Assembly (NCBI GenBank): GCA_005240025.1
Contig: SBBK01000113.1
Span: 1-6,284 of the forward strand
Length of the DNA: 6,284 nt
Reading direction: 5' to 3'
Origin: an archaeon
GTDB taxonomy: Archaea > Thermoproteota > Nitrososphaeria > Nitrososphaerales > Nitrosopumilaceae
In this document: positions 1-4,618 of the stretch, one piece after another
Layout of the letters: the number at the start of each line of letters is the position of its first letter
Numbering within the stretch: position 1 is the first letter of the stretch
Translations under genes and position numbers: made by a program
The notes under the pieces: model-generated
Database searches by the model: none
The model's input: only the letters and a program-made list of their open reading frames with translations
What the model was told of the DNA's origin: nothing

Positions 1-683
1 ATGCCGATGAAATCAACCTGCTCGGAAATGGGCGTGTAAAAATAGTTAAAGTTCATGTATGTACCAATCACCAGTTCCTCGATGCTTGCTTTTTTGAGGT
101 CCTGGGCTCTGATTATTCCCTTTTTTATTCTGTCCTGGGATTTTTTTGCATAGTCATCATATGAGGATGCGGTAAAGAACGCCCGCTCAAGCCTTCTTGA
201 TTTTTCCTGCACCTTGACAATCACCGGCCTGTCTATTTTGCGGGGGTTTTTGAAAAGCTTTGGATGTCTGATCCGCGCCTTTTCCAAAAGGTGGTACTGG
301 TTTTTTGCGTAGCTGCGCTCCTCTGCCTGAAACAACGCCCTGTTTCCAAAAATTGGCACCATGAACCTGTTTTCAATGGTATCATATCCAAGATATGCAG
401 TGAGCGCCCGGTGCGGGATGATTATTGTGTTGGTGTTGACAAAACGTTTCTGCATTTTTTGCGATGCCATCTCTTTAAAATTATCCACTACGATTATCTC
501 GTCTGCAATTCTTTTGAAGCGGCGGTAAGGAACGTCACGGCCTTTTTGACATATCACTACCGTCTGCAGACCTTCGTCTTTTGCACCGTCCATTATCTCA
601 AGGGCCGAGTGGCTGCCAAGGACGCCAATCCTAAAGTCAGAATAATTTTGAGCTATTTTCTGAATCTCGGTCCTTTTTATCAA
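1..683 (-). CDS. purP: PurP, formate-dependent AICAR formyltransferase (FAICAR synthetase), 3' end missing
   Basis: The protein makes FAICAR from AICAR, formate and ATP, the archaeal alternative to the folate-dependent PurH step in IMP synthesis. Only the first 227 codons are in the window; the family is usually about 340-360 residues, so the C-terminal part lies beyond the left edge. Visible hallmarks are the N-terminal VLGSHSALEIMDGAKDEG block (residues 21-38), QKGRDVPYRRF (46-56), the IIIPHRALTAYLGYD stretch (87-101), VPIFGNR (109-115), an ATP-grasp-like segment RPVIVKVQEKSRRLERAFF (152-170) and IEELVIGTYMNFNYFYTP (201-218). The TTG start at 683 was chosen because the resulting N-terminus (MIKRTEIQKI) aligns with known PurP starts and lies 25 bp from a good TATA box. 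An in-frame GTG at 716 would add 11 residues. The usual Gly-rich ATP loop (GxGGRGYF in classical PurP) is replaced by RRLERAFF, as I recall for a second PurP subgroup. The gene is divergent from ubiX. Confidence 0.9.
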   Translation of the reverse strand, partial: MIKRTEIQKIAQNYSDFRIGVLGSHSALEIMDGAKDEGLQTVVICQKGRDVPYRRFKRIADEIIVVDNFKEMASQKMQKRFVNTNTIIIPHRALTAYLGYDTIENRFMVPIFGNRALFQAEERSYAKNQYHLLEKARIRHPKLFKNPRKIDRPVIVKVQEKSRRLERAFFTASSYDDYAKKSQDRIKKGIIRAQDLKKASIEELVIGTYMNFNYFYTPISEQVDFIG

Positions 684-704
684 CGATCTGCCTTCAAGTA
701 CAGG

Positions 705-713
705 TAATATAAT
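705..713 (-). promoter_or_regulatory. TATA box for purP
   Basis: The minus strand reads ATTATATTA here, centred about 25 bp upstream of the TTG at 683. This is the normal archaeal distance from TATA centre to transcription start, so the purP message would be leaderless and begin at or beside the TTG. The placement supports TTG 683 over the upstream GTG at 716, which would overlap the box region. Confidence 0.6.
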
Positions 714-743
714 CACAGTTGCTGGCACGCAAACCCGTGGCAG

Positions 744-753
744 ATTAAAATAA
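744..753 (+). promoter_or_regulatory. TATA box for ubiX operon
   Basis: ATTAAAATAA is centred about 26 bp upstream of the TTG start at 775, which predicts a leaderless message. The sequence is near-palindromic (TTATTTTAAT on the other strand), so it could also serve leftward transcription toward purP, although purP has its own better placed box at 705-713. Confidence 0.6.
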
Positions 754-774
754 CCACGTCTGGCAATATCTGCA

Positions 775-1329
775 TTGAAACTGGTGATAGGAATGACTGG
801 CAGTACCGGCGTAATTTACGGCATCCGGATGCTGGAGGTCCTAAAGAAGGCGGGAGTAGAAACGCACCTTGTGATAACTGAATGGGCAAAAAAATGTCTT
901 GCACTTGAGACGAGCTACAAGCTTGACAATTTGAAAAACCTGGCAACTACCGTATCAGATGACGCAAATCTGGCTGCTGGAATCTCAAGTGGCACATACA
1001 GGACTGACGGTATGATGGTAATTCCCTGCAGTATGAAGACCCTTTCGGCCATAGCAAACGGGTATGATGAAACCCTTGTGGCAAGGGCAGCCGGTGTGAC
1101 GCTAAAGGAGTCGCGCAAGCTGGTCCTGGTTCCAAGGGAAACTCCACTCACCGCAATAAACCTGGAAAACATGCTCAAGCTTGCAAGGCTCGGTGTTGTG
1201 ATCCTGCCCCCGGTTCCCGGATTCTACACAAAGCCAACATCAATTGAACAGATAATTGATCACACCGTGGGAAAATGCCTGGACCAGTTTCAAATAGACC
1301 ACGACCTCTACAGGCGCTGGGGCACATGA
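775..1329 (+). CDS. ubiX: UbiX-family flavin prenyltransferase
   Basis: The enzyme joins a dimethylallyl group to FMN to make prenylated FMN, the cofactor of UbiD-type decarboxylases; it is cytosolic. The 184 residues match the family length. They show the Rossmann-like N-terminus GMTGSTGVIYGIRMLE (6-21), SSGTY (71-75), PCSMKTLSAIANG (84-96), the signature KESRKLVLVPRETPL (111-125), the NLENMLKLARLG helix (129-140), PPVPGFY (145-151) and a C-terminal RRWG. The TTG start lies directly before KLVIGMTG, where the family begins, and sits 26 bp from a TATA box, so a leaderless message is likely. The gene heads a two-gene operon: its TGA stop overlaps the ATG of the next gene as ATGA. No UbiD partner is in the window. 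Confidence 0.95.
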   Translation: MKLVIGMTGSTGVIYGIRMLEVLKKAGVETHLVITEWAKKCLALETSYKLDNLKNLATTVSDDANLAAGISSGTYRTDGMMVIPCSMKTLSAIANGYDETLVARAAGVTLKESRKLVLVPRETPLTAINLENMLKLARLGVVILPPVPGFYTKPTSIEQIIDHTVGKCLDQFQIDHDLYRRWGT

Positions 1330-1742
1330 CAAAAATCCACATCGAAAAAACGCTCAACGCCGAAAGGCAGCACGTCTTTGATGTGATGGCAAACTATGCC
1401 AACTATGACAAAACCATGCCGAGATATTTTCCATCAATCAAGGTTCGCTCTGTGCGCGAAGATGTGGCGGTGGTCGAAGAACACATGAATCTTGGTGACA
1501 GGAAACTTGTAATGATGACAAAGCATGTAACGAAATACCCAGAGCTTCACGAAGTGTACGTGATAGGGGGCAATGCAAAGGGAACCCGCATCGTGGAAAG
1601 GTACGAAAAGACACCGCAAGGCACCAGAGTCATTATCGACGCAGAGATTCGCCTGGGCAGACTGGCAAGCATTATTCCAAAAAAGACCGCGTCTGATTTT
1701 GATGAAATGATTGCCGAATTTGCAAAAATCGCCGAGTCGTAA
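1326..1742 (+). CDS. SRPBCC/START-fold protein, COQ10/RatA-like
   Basis: This 138-residue protein looks like the START-like (SRPBCC, polyketide cyclase/COQ10) fold: an N-terminal strand KIHIEKTLNA, a helix AERQHVFDVMANYANYDKTMP (about 12-32), the RYFPSIKVRSV segment, several beta strands (47-110) and a long C-terminal helix (about 120-137). Family members bind hydrophobic ligands; COQ10 binds ubiquinone and some bacterial relatives are called RatA. The ATG at 1326 was chosen because it overlaps the ubiX stop (ATGA) and starts directly at the conserved first strand; longer in-frame readings only add ubiX shadow sequence. Coupling to ubiX suggests a quinone-related role, which is inference. The last codons (AATTTGCAAAAATCGCCGA) are one copy of a 19-bp direct repeat, so the present 3' end appears to have been supplied by the insertion that follows. 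Confidence 0.8.
   Translation: MTKIHIEKTLNAERQHVFDVMANYANYDKTMPRYFPSIKVRSVREDVAVVEEHMNLGDRKLVMMTKHVTKYPELHEVYVIGGNAKGTRIVERYEKTPQGTRVIIDAEIRLGRLASIIPKKTASDFDEMIAEFAKIAES
1717..1735 (+). repeat. 19-bp direct repeat, left copy (att-like)
   Basis: AATTTGCAAAAATCGCCGA is identical to 2218-2236. It contains the 8-bp palindrome TTTGCAAA. It encodes part of the C-terminal FAKIAE of the SRPBCC protein. Flanking bases on either side do not match between the copies, so the repeat is exactly 19 bp. Confidence 0.9.
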
Positions 1743-1756
1743 ATTATGCGTACTAG

Positions 1757-1764
1757 GGTATAAC
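1757..1764 (+). promoter_or_regulatory. Possible TATA box of the remnant toxin-antitoxin pair
   Basis: GGTATAAC is centred about 26 bp upstream of the GTG at 1787, matching the spacing of the other promoters in this window. It suggests that the cassette had its own leaderless promoter. Confidence 0.4.
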
Positions 1765-1786
1765 GAAAATACTATTAGGTGGGCCG

Positions 1787-1930
1787 GTGCAAGAAAAAAC
1801 AGTTGTCTAAAACGAAATTCAGGTCGCCCCCCTTACTGAAGACGAAATACGTGACATCAAACTGGCACGAAAAAGTAGGGGCAAAGTCTTCAAGACGCCA
1901 GAAGAATTCATTGCAGACCTTCAAAGATGA
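1787..1930 (+). pseudogene. Remnant antitoxin of a RelE-type pair, in-frame stop at codon 8
   Basis: Read from the GTG at 1787, the frame gives MQEKTVV, then TAA at 1808-1810, then 39 further residues: NEIQVAPLTEDE, IRDIKLARKS, RGKVFKTPEEFIADLQR, stop. The tail (LARKxxGKxFKTxEEFIADL) looks like the C-terminal part of short archaeal antitoxins that sit before RelE/ParE toxins; this is recognition from memory. One base change (AAA to TAA) would account for the stop. No ATG, GTG or TTG follows in frame to restart it. Its TGA overlaps the ATG of the toxin (ATGA), the usual coupling in such pairs. A sequencing error is possible, but the toxin carries an independent lesion, which favours real decay. 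Confidence 0.6.
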
Positions 1931-2192
1931 TGTGGAACCTGGAAAAAAGACCACAATTCAAAAGACAGTACAAACTACTTGATAAACAAGACAAAGTGCT
2001 ATCAACGGGGCCATCTTCGAGTTGTCAAAGGTAGCAAATCCTGCAGATCTTGGTGAATACAAAGTAAATCTCAGAGTTTTTGCATACGAGCTTGGCAGGA
2101 ATGACCGAATCATATATGACATCAATTACCAGACAAACACGATCGTTTTTTTGCGCGTGTGTGATCACAAATCAGTCTATGGAAAGGATTGA
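1927..2192 (+). pseudogene. Remnant RelE/ParE-family toxin, broken by a frameshift
   Basis: From ATG 1927 (or the adjacent ATG 1930) the frame reads MMWNLEKRPQFKRQYKLL and DKQDKV, then goes out of register and stops at 2032-2034. The rest continues in another frame from 1998: AINGAIFELSKVANPADLGE, YKVNLRVFAYELGRNDR, IIYDINYQTNTIVFLRV, CDHKSVYGKD, ending in TGA at 2190-2192. Joined, the product would be about 88-89 residues, the normal RelE size, with the family's C-terminal pattern (RVxxYxLxRNDRIIYDI, then a strand, then xDHKSVY). RelE toxins are ribosome-dependent mRNA endonucleases; ParE relatives target gyrase. One missing base near 1996-1998 explains the break. The C-terminal piece has no good start of its own, so the gene is very probably dead. 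Confidence 0.75.
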
Positions 2193-2217
2193 CACAATTC
2201 TGACAAGAGTCATTTGT

Positions 2218-2236
2218 AATTTGCAAAAATCGCCGA
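2218..2236 (+). repeat. 19-bp direct repeat, right copy (att-like), with the displaced SRPBCC gene end
   Basis: This copy is identical to 1717-1735. Reading on in the SRPBCC frame gives GCA AAA ATC GCC GAA AGC TAG (A-K-I-A-E-S-stop), the same C-terminus as the current gene but with different codons. The TAG at 2241-2243 overlaps the tatA stop within a CTAG. This is probably the original end of the SRPBCC gene, now cut off from it. Confidence 0.85.
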
Positions 2237-2239
2237 AAG

Positions 2240-2434
2240 CTAGTCCTTCTTTTCTTTTAGGTCCTTGAGCTCTTTTTCTGCCTCGACCTTGCCTTTTTCA
2301 TATTCTGTTCTGGATTTGCCCAGGGTCCTGGCAAGTTCTGGAATCTTTTTTGCGCCAAAAATCAGAATGCCTGCAATTATGATGATGAATATCCATTCCT
2401 GACCGGCAATAAAGTTGGCAACGTTTGTGAGCAT
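2240..2434 (-). CDS. tatA: TatA-family twin-arginine translocase pore subunit
   Basis: TatA oligomerises in the membrane to form the passage for folded proteins with twin-arginine signals. The 64 residues have the standard layout: a short N-terminus, a single membrane helix WIFIIIIAGILIF (14-26), the FG hinge (26-27), an amphipathic helix AKKIPELARTLGKSRTEYEKG (28-48) and a charged Lys/Glu tail (49-64). The ATG start is placed 28 bp from a TATA-like box, implying a leaderless message. It lies just downstream of tatC on the same strand, 50 bp away, but appears to have its own promoter. Its TAG stop (2240-2242) abuts the inserted cassette and overlaps the presumed old stop of the SRPBCC gene by a shared CTAG. 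It is the only tatA-like gene in the window. Confidence 0.93.
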   Translation of the reverse strand: MLTNVANFIAGQEWIFIIIIAGILIFGAKKIPELARTLGKSRTEYEKGKVEAEKELKDLKEKKD

Positions 2435-2457
2435 TTGATAATTATGGGTGTCAGATT

Positions 2458-2467
2458 AGATTTAAGT
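2458..2467 (-). promoter_or_regulatory. TATA box for tatA
   Basis: The minus strand reads CACTTAAATC, with the TTAAAT core about 28 bp upstream of the tatA ATG. It lies between the tatC stop and the tatA start, so tatA can be transcribed independently of tatC. Confidence 0.5.
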
Positions 2468-2484
2468 GTTTTAGAATCAGCGCA

Positions 2485-3267
2485 TCATCTAGTCTTTTTG
2501 CGCCCGTGTCTTTCCAGCAGCATCATGCCTGCAAGATAGAGCCCGATCATTGGTCCGGAAATGAACCACATTGTTACACCACTCCCGTCTGGCGTAACTG
2601 CTGCGCCAATTATTACCAGTGCGACAATTGCATATCGGATGTTTTTTCGCCAAAATCTGGCATCTGTCAGGCCAGACACCGTGGCAGCATACATGATGAG
2701 GGGAAGCTGGAACGCGACACCAAACGCAAGCAAAAACTGCAAAACAAAGGTGACAAAGTCCACCACGTTCAAAAACGTGACAAGCCCTGCAGACTCGCCA
2801 TACTGGTACAAAAAGTTCAGCATAAACGGTATTACCACCAGATATGAAAACGCGGTACCTGCCACAAAAAGAATTATCGCCGGAACGGCAACCGTTCTGA
2901 CCGAGCTTACCTCGATTTCGGAAAGTGCCGGCCTGATAAATGCGGTAAGCTCCCTGACTATTATGGGCATCGAGAGAACAATGCCTGCAAGGGCCGCGAT
3001 GTAGACCTGCGCATAAAATGCCTGGCCGGGCGCTGTCTGTATCAGCTGGACATCTGCAGGCACAAGGGTTCGTCTCATGTGGTCCGTAATCTGGGCTGCC
3101 AGGTTGTGAAGCGGATCCGGAACCGGATAATACAACACCGTCCCATCAAACTGCTCGGCTCTAAATGTCAGCATGAAAACCACAATAATCCCAACTGCGA
3201 TTACTATTCTTGTAATTCTTGCGCGAAGCTCGCCCAAATGCGCATAGATTCCGTCCAGTTCCGACAT
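2485..3267 (-). CDS. tatC: TatC, twin-arginine translocase receptor subunit
   Basis: TatC is the membrane receptor for twin-arginine signal peptides and works with TatA. The 260 residues match the family length. Visible features are the N-terminal cytoplasmic HLGELRARI motif (10-18), about six membrane helices (roughly 19-37, 88-106, 125-150, 174-196, 211-225 and 231-251), the conserved region PIIVRELTAFIRPALSEIE (101-119), FSYLVVIPFMLNFL (140-153) and LLAFGVAFQLPL (179-190), and a basic tail RHGRKKTR. The loop between the last two helices reads TPDGSG, where bacterial TatC has a TPPD-type motif. The ATG at 3267 was preferred to the adjacent TTG at 3270 because it begins MSELDGIYAHL and sits 28 bp from a TATA box. 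The loop between helices 1 and 2 is about 50 residues. Confidence 0.95.
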   Translation of the reverse strand: MSELDGIYAHLGELRARITRIVIAVGIIVVFMLTFRAEQFDGTVLYYPVPDPLHNLAAQITDHMRRTLVPADVQLIQTAPGQAFYAQVYIAALAGIVLSMPIIVRELTAFIRPALSEIEVSSVRTVAVPAIILFVAGTAFSYLVVIPFMLNFLYQYGESAGLVTFLNVVDFVTFVLQFLLAFGVAFQLPLIMYAATVSGLTDARFWRKNIRYAIVALVIIGAAVTPDGSGVTMWFISGPMIGLYLAGMMLLERHGRKKTR

Positions 3268-3290
3268 CAAATATCCTGATGCGACAATCT

Positions 3291-3300
3291 CTATTTAGGT
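3291..3300 (-). promoter_or_regulatory. TATA box for tatC
   Basis: The minus strand reads ACCTAAATAG, centred about 28 bp upstream of the tatC ATG at 3267. This fits a leaderless start. It lies in the 47-bp gap after the upstream unknown gene. Confidence 0.5.
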
Positions 3301-3314
3301 TGCGAAAATTGGCG

Positions 3315-3779
3315 CTAATGTTTGCCCGGGATTGGAAGCAGTTTTGCATCGGCCAGGCCAGATTTTCTTCGCTCTTCCTCGCCAATGCCCTCAAATTCAA
3401 TTGAGATGGTTGCCTTCAGGTGGAATCTTGTTTCCAACTCCTTTGCGAGCTGGCCAATGTCCTTGCCTGAATAGATCTCTCTTGAGCCTTCCAGAAAAAT
3501 CCTGCTGCCTTTCTCAATTTCGCTTCCACCAAATTTCTCCCTCAGGAATCTGGTCACCTGGCTTACCTCGGATTTTTCTACATTGTTGTGATAAAACACA
3601 ATCCCCTTGATCTGGGTATAGTCCAACGGGGTTCCCCGCCTGTACAAAAAAACTCCGACAAAGACTGCCGAGTCTTCCGGCTGTCTTGCGCCCTTTATCT
3701 CCCAGTTCAGGACCCTGTTTTGATCGTAGATTGATTTTGAAACCTCGTCCGCAGTAAGCTTCCAGTACCGGTATCTCAT
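3315..3779 (-). CDS. Conserved-looking protein of unknown function (154 aa)
   Basis: I do not recognise this protein. It has 154 residues, no membrane segment, no signal peptide and no cysteine. It looks like a mixed alpha/beta soluble protein: strands around SAVFVGVFLYRR (37-48) and IKGIVFYHN (57-65), a helix EVSQVTRFLREKFGG (71-85), a strand SRIFLEGS (92-99), a helix GKDIGQLAKELETRF (105-119), a strand KATISIEFEGIG (122-133) and a proline/lysine tail. The sequence-like density and the well placed promoter show that it is a real gene: the ATG is 26 bp from a clear TATA box. It is upstream of tatC on the same strand and divergent from purS. A role in Tat export is possible from position only. 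Confidence 0.8.
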   Translation of the reverse strand: MRYRYWKLTADEVSKSIYDQNRVLNWEIKGARQPEDSAVFVGVFLYRRGTPLDYTQIKGIVFYHNNVEKSEVSQVTRFLREKFGGSEIEKGSRIFLEGSREIYSGKDIGQLAKELETRFHLKATISIEFEGIGEEERRKSGLADAKLLPIPGKH

Positions 3780-3799
3780 TTCTTGGACTAAAATGACGG

Positions 3800-3809
3800 T
3801 CTATAAATT
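3800..3809 (-). promoter_or_regulatory. TATA box for the 154-aa gene
   Basis: The minus strand reads AATTTATAGA, an excellent archaeal TATA match, centred about 26 bp upstream of the ATG at 3779. It implies a leaderless message. Confidence 0.6.
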
Positions 3810-3833
3810 CATAGCACGTCCTTCCTGGATTTT

Positions 3834-3843
3834 GGAATATATT
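3834..3843 (+). promoter_or_regulatory. TATA box for purS
   Basis: GAATATATTG is centred about 26-27 bp upstream of the GTG at 3866. It decides the purS start, because an upstream in-frame TTG at 3842 lies inside the box itself and could not be on the message. Confidence 0.6.
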
Positions 3844-3865
3844 GGGCCAAACCCTCACAAGCGTC

Positions 3866-4126
3866 GTGCCGCTTTTTGAAGTTCAGGTGATAATTGAAAA
3901 CAAGCCGGGAATGAGCGACCCTGAAGGCCAGACAATCCTAAATGACTTGGTACTAAAAGGCGATCACCGCGACGTAAAAAAAATCCGTTCAGCCAAAATG
4001 CTCCGGTTTCAGGTAAATGCAAAAACTGCAAAATCTGCCGAGTTGTCAGTAAAAAAAATCTGCGACGATCTCCGAATCTACAACCCGATTGCAAGCAAGG
4101 TCACATTTGCAGTAGATCCGCGCTAG
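3866..4126 (+). CDS. purS: PurS, small subunit of FGAR amidotransferase
   Basis: PurS is a small dimeric protein that bridges PurQ and PurL in phosphoribosylformylglycinamidine (FGAM) synthase, the fourth step of purine synthesis. The 86 residues fit the family. They show the ferredoxin-like pattern MPLFEVQVIIENKPG (1-15), DPEGQTILNDL (18-28), VKKIRSAKMLRFQV (37-50), a helix SAELSVKKICDDL (57-69) and the typical ending NPIASKVTFAV (73-83). The GTG start gives the expected N-terminus and lies 26-27 bp from a TATA box; the longer TTG reading adds eight residues and is rejected. Unlike many genomes, it is separated from purQL by a gene on the other strand. Its TAG stop overlaps the CBS gene's stop in a shared CTAG (4123-4126). 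Confidence 0.92.
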   Translation: MPLFEVQVIIENKPGMSDPEGQTILNDLVLKGDHRDVKKIRSAKMLRFQVNAKTAKSAELSVKKICDDLRIYNPIASKVTFAVDPR

Positions 4127-4539
4127 TCGGACCCGATGGTTTTGACGGTTTCATCGATCAACAGCTTACTCCTCAAGTACGCAGTAAGGTCTGTTTGGGT
4201 AATTACCCCAGCAAGCTTTCCTTCTTCCAGCACGATCAGTCTGCGGATCTTGTTGTTTAGCATCCTTTGAACGGCGTCCTCAATCAGCGTGGTTGGTTCA
4301 ACCCAGCGGAATTTGGGAGACATTATGTCTGCCACTTTGAGCCCGGACGCTACCCTGTCGGTGGCCACCAGCTTTCGCACAAAGTCCGCCTCGGTTACTA
4401 TGCCGATCGGATTTTGCCCGTCTGTCACTACCAGAAAACTGATGTCTTTTTCCTTCAGCAACAATGCCGCCTCAAGGCAGGTCGCGTCCTTTGATATTGT
4501 GGTTACGTGCTTGTTCATGATGTCTCTTACATATCCCAT
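4123..4539 (-). CDS. Two-CBS-domain protein
   Basis: The 138-residue protein is made almost entirely of a CBS pair (Bateman module). The first domain (about 4-61) reads VRDIMNKHVTTISKDAT then ends in PIGIVTEADFVRKL. The second (about 68-125) reads KVADIMSPKFRWVEP then ends in LAGVITQTDLTAYL. No other domain is attached. Such stand-alone proteins usually sense adenine nucleotides or S-adenosylmethionine and regulate a partner; the ligand and partner here are unknown. The gene faces purS tail to tail (overlapping stops) and diverges from purQ, so it sits inside the FGAR amidotransferase gene set. A link to purine levels is plausible but only inferred. The ATG lies 28 bp from a TATA-like box. 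Confidence 0.9.
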   Translation of the reverse strand: MGYVRDIMNKHVTTISKDATCLEAALLLKEKDISFLVVTDGQNPIGIVTEADFVRKLVATDRVASGLKVADIMSPKFRWVEPTTLIEDAVQRMLNNKIRRLIVLEEGKLAGVITQTDLTAYLRSKLLIDETVKTIGSD

Positions 4540-4561
4540 GTTTTGTGGTGGATTTTCTGCA

Positions 4562-4572
4562 GCTAAAAAAGA
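4562..4572 (-). promoter_or_regulatory. Possible TATA box for the CBS gene
   Basis: The minus strand reads TCTTTTTTAGC here, with a CTTTTTTAG core centred about 28 bp upstream of the CBS ATG. It is a weaker TATA match than the others, chosen by spacing. Confidence 0.4.
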
Positions 4573-4588
4573 TTTGGGCCGGATTATG

Positions 4589-4598
4589 ATTTAATAAC
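4589..4598 (+). promoter_or_regulatory. TATA box for purQL
   Basis: ATTTAATAAC contains the core TTTAATAA, centred about 25-26 bp upstream of the GTG at 4619, so the purQL message is probably leaderless. It and the CBS promoter face away from each other within 79 bp, leaving room for a shared regulator site, though none is recognised. Confidence 0.6.
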
Positions 4599-4618
4599 GC
4601 CACCGCACAAATTTAGCT

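Larger units (their letters stand above)
1717..2236 (+). mobile_element. 501-bp inserted cassette carrying a decayed toxin-antitoxin pair, flanked by 19-bp direct repeats
   Basis: A perfect 19-bp repeat occurs at 1717-1735 and 2218-2236, a period of 501 bp. Everything between the copies is a remnant toxin-antitoxin pair plus about 50 bp before it and 25 bp after it. The left copy lies in the last codons of the SRPBCC gene and reads on as GAG TCG TAA. The right copy reads on as GAA AGC TAG. Both give E-S-stop after FAKIA, so the gene keeps the same C-terminus whichever copy it uses. This is how site-specific elements that use the 3' ends of genes behave. No recombinase, transposase or clear terminal inverted repeats are seen, so the mechanism is unknown; an ectopic duplication carrying the 3' end is the alternative. 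Confidence 0.65.

Noticed and set aside
264..707. Plus-strand 147-residue reading frame opposite purP
   Set aside because: It is the antisense of a clear purP coding sequence, and its translation has no family pattern.
1275..1325. A longer SRPBCC start adding 17 residues (MPGPVSNRPRPLQALGH)
   Set aside because: These residues are ubiX read in another frame. The ATG at 1326 overlapping the ubiX stop gives the family N-terminus.
1779..1982. A 67-residue Lys/Thr-rich reading frame in the cassette
   Set aside because: It is the wrong frame of the antitoxin-toxin region. The frame starting at 1787 and the toxin frames give recognisable antitoxin and RelE sequence.
2198..2212. The TGACAAGAGTCA inverted repeat near the right end of the cassette, as a terminator or terminal repeat
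   Set aside because: The stem is only four base pairs, has no T-tract, and has no counterpart at the left end of the insertion.
1736..2217. An ordinary insertion sequence or MITE
   Set aside because: No transposase and no matching terminal inverted repeats are seen, and a 19-bp duplication that also restores the gene end fits site-specific integration better than transposition.
2080..2268. A 62-residue plus-strand reading frame running into tatA
   Set aside because: It is out of frame with the RelE-like C-terminal half (1998-2192), which is the meaningful translation there.
2506..3004. Long plus-strand frames opposite tatC (113 and 147 residues)
   Set aside because: They are antisense shadows of a well supported six-helix TatC; one even covers its conserved motifs in reverse.
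3842..3865. An upstream TTG start for PurS adding eight residues
   Set aside because: The TTG overlaps the TATA box, and the added residues are not part of the family.
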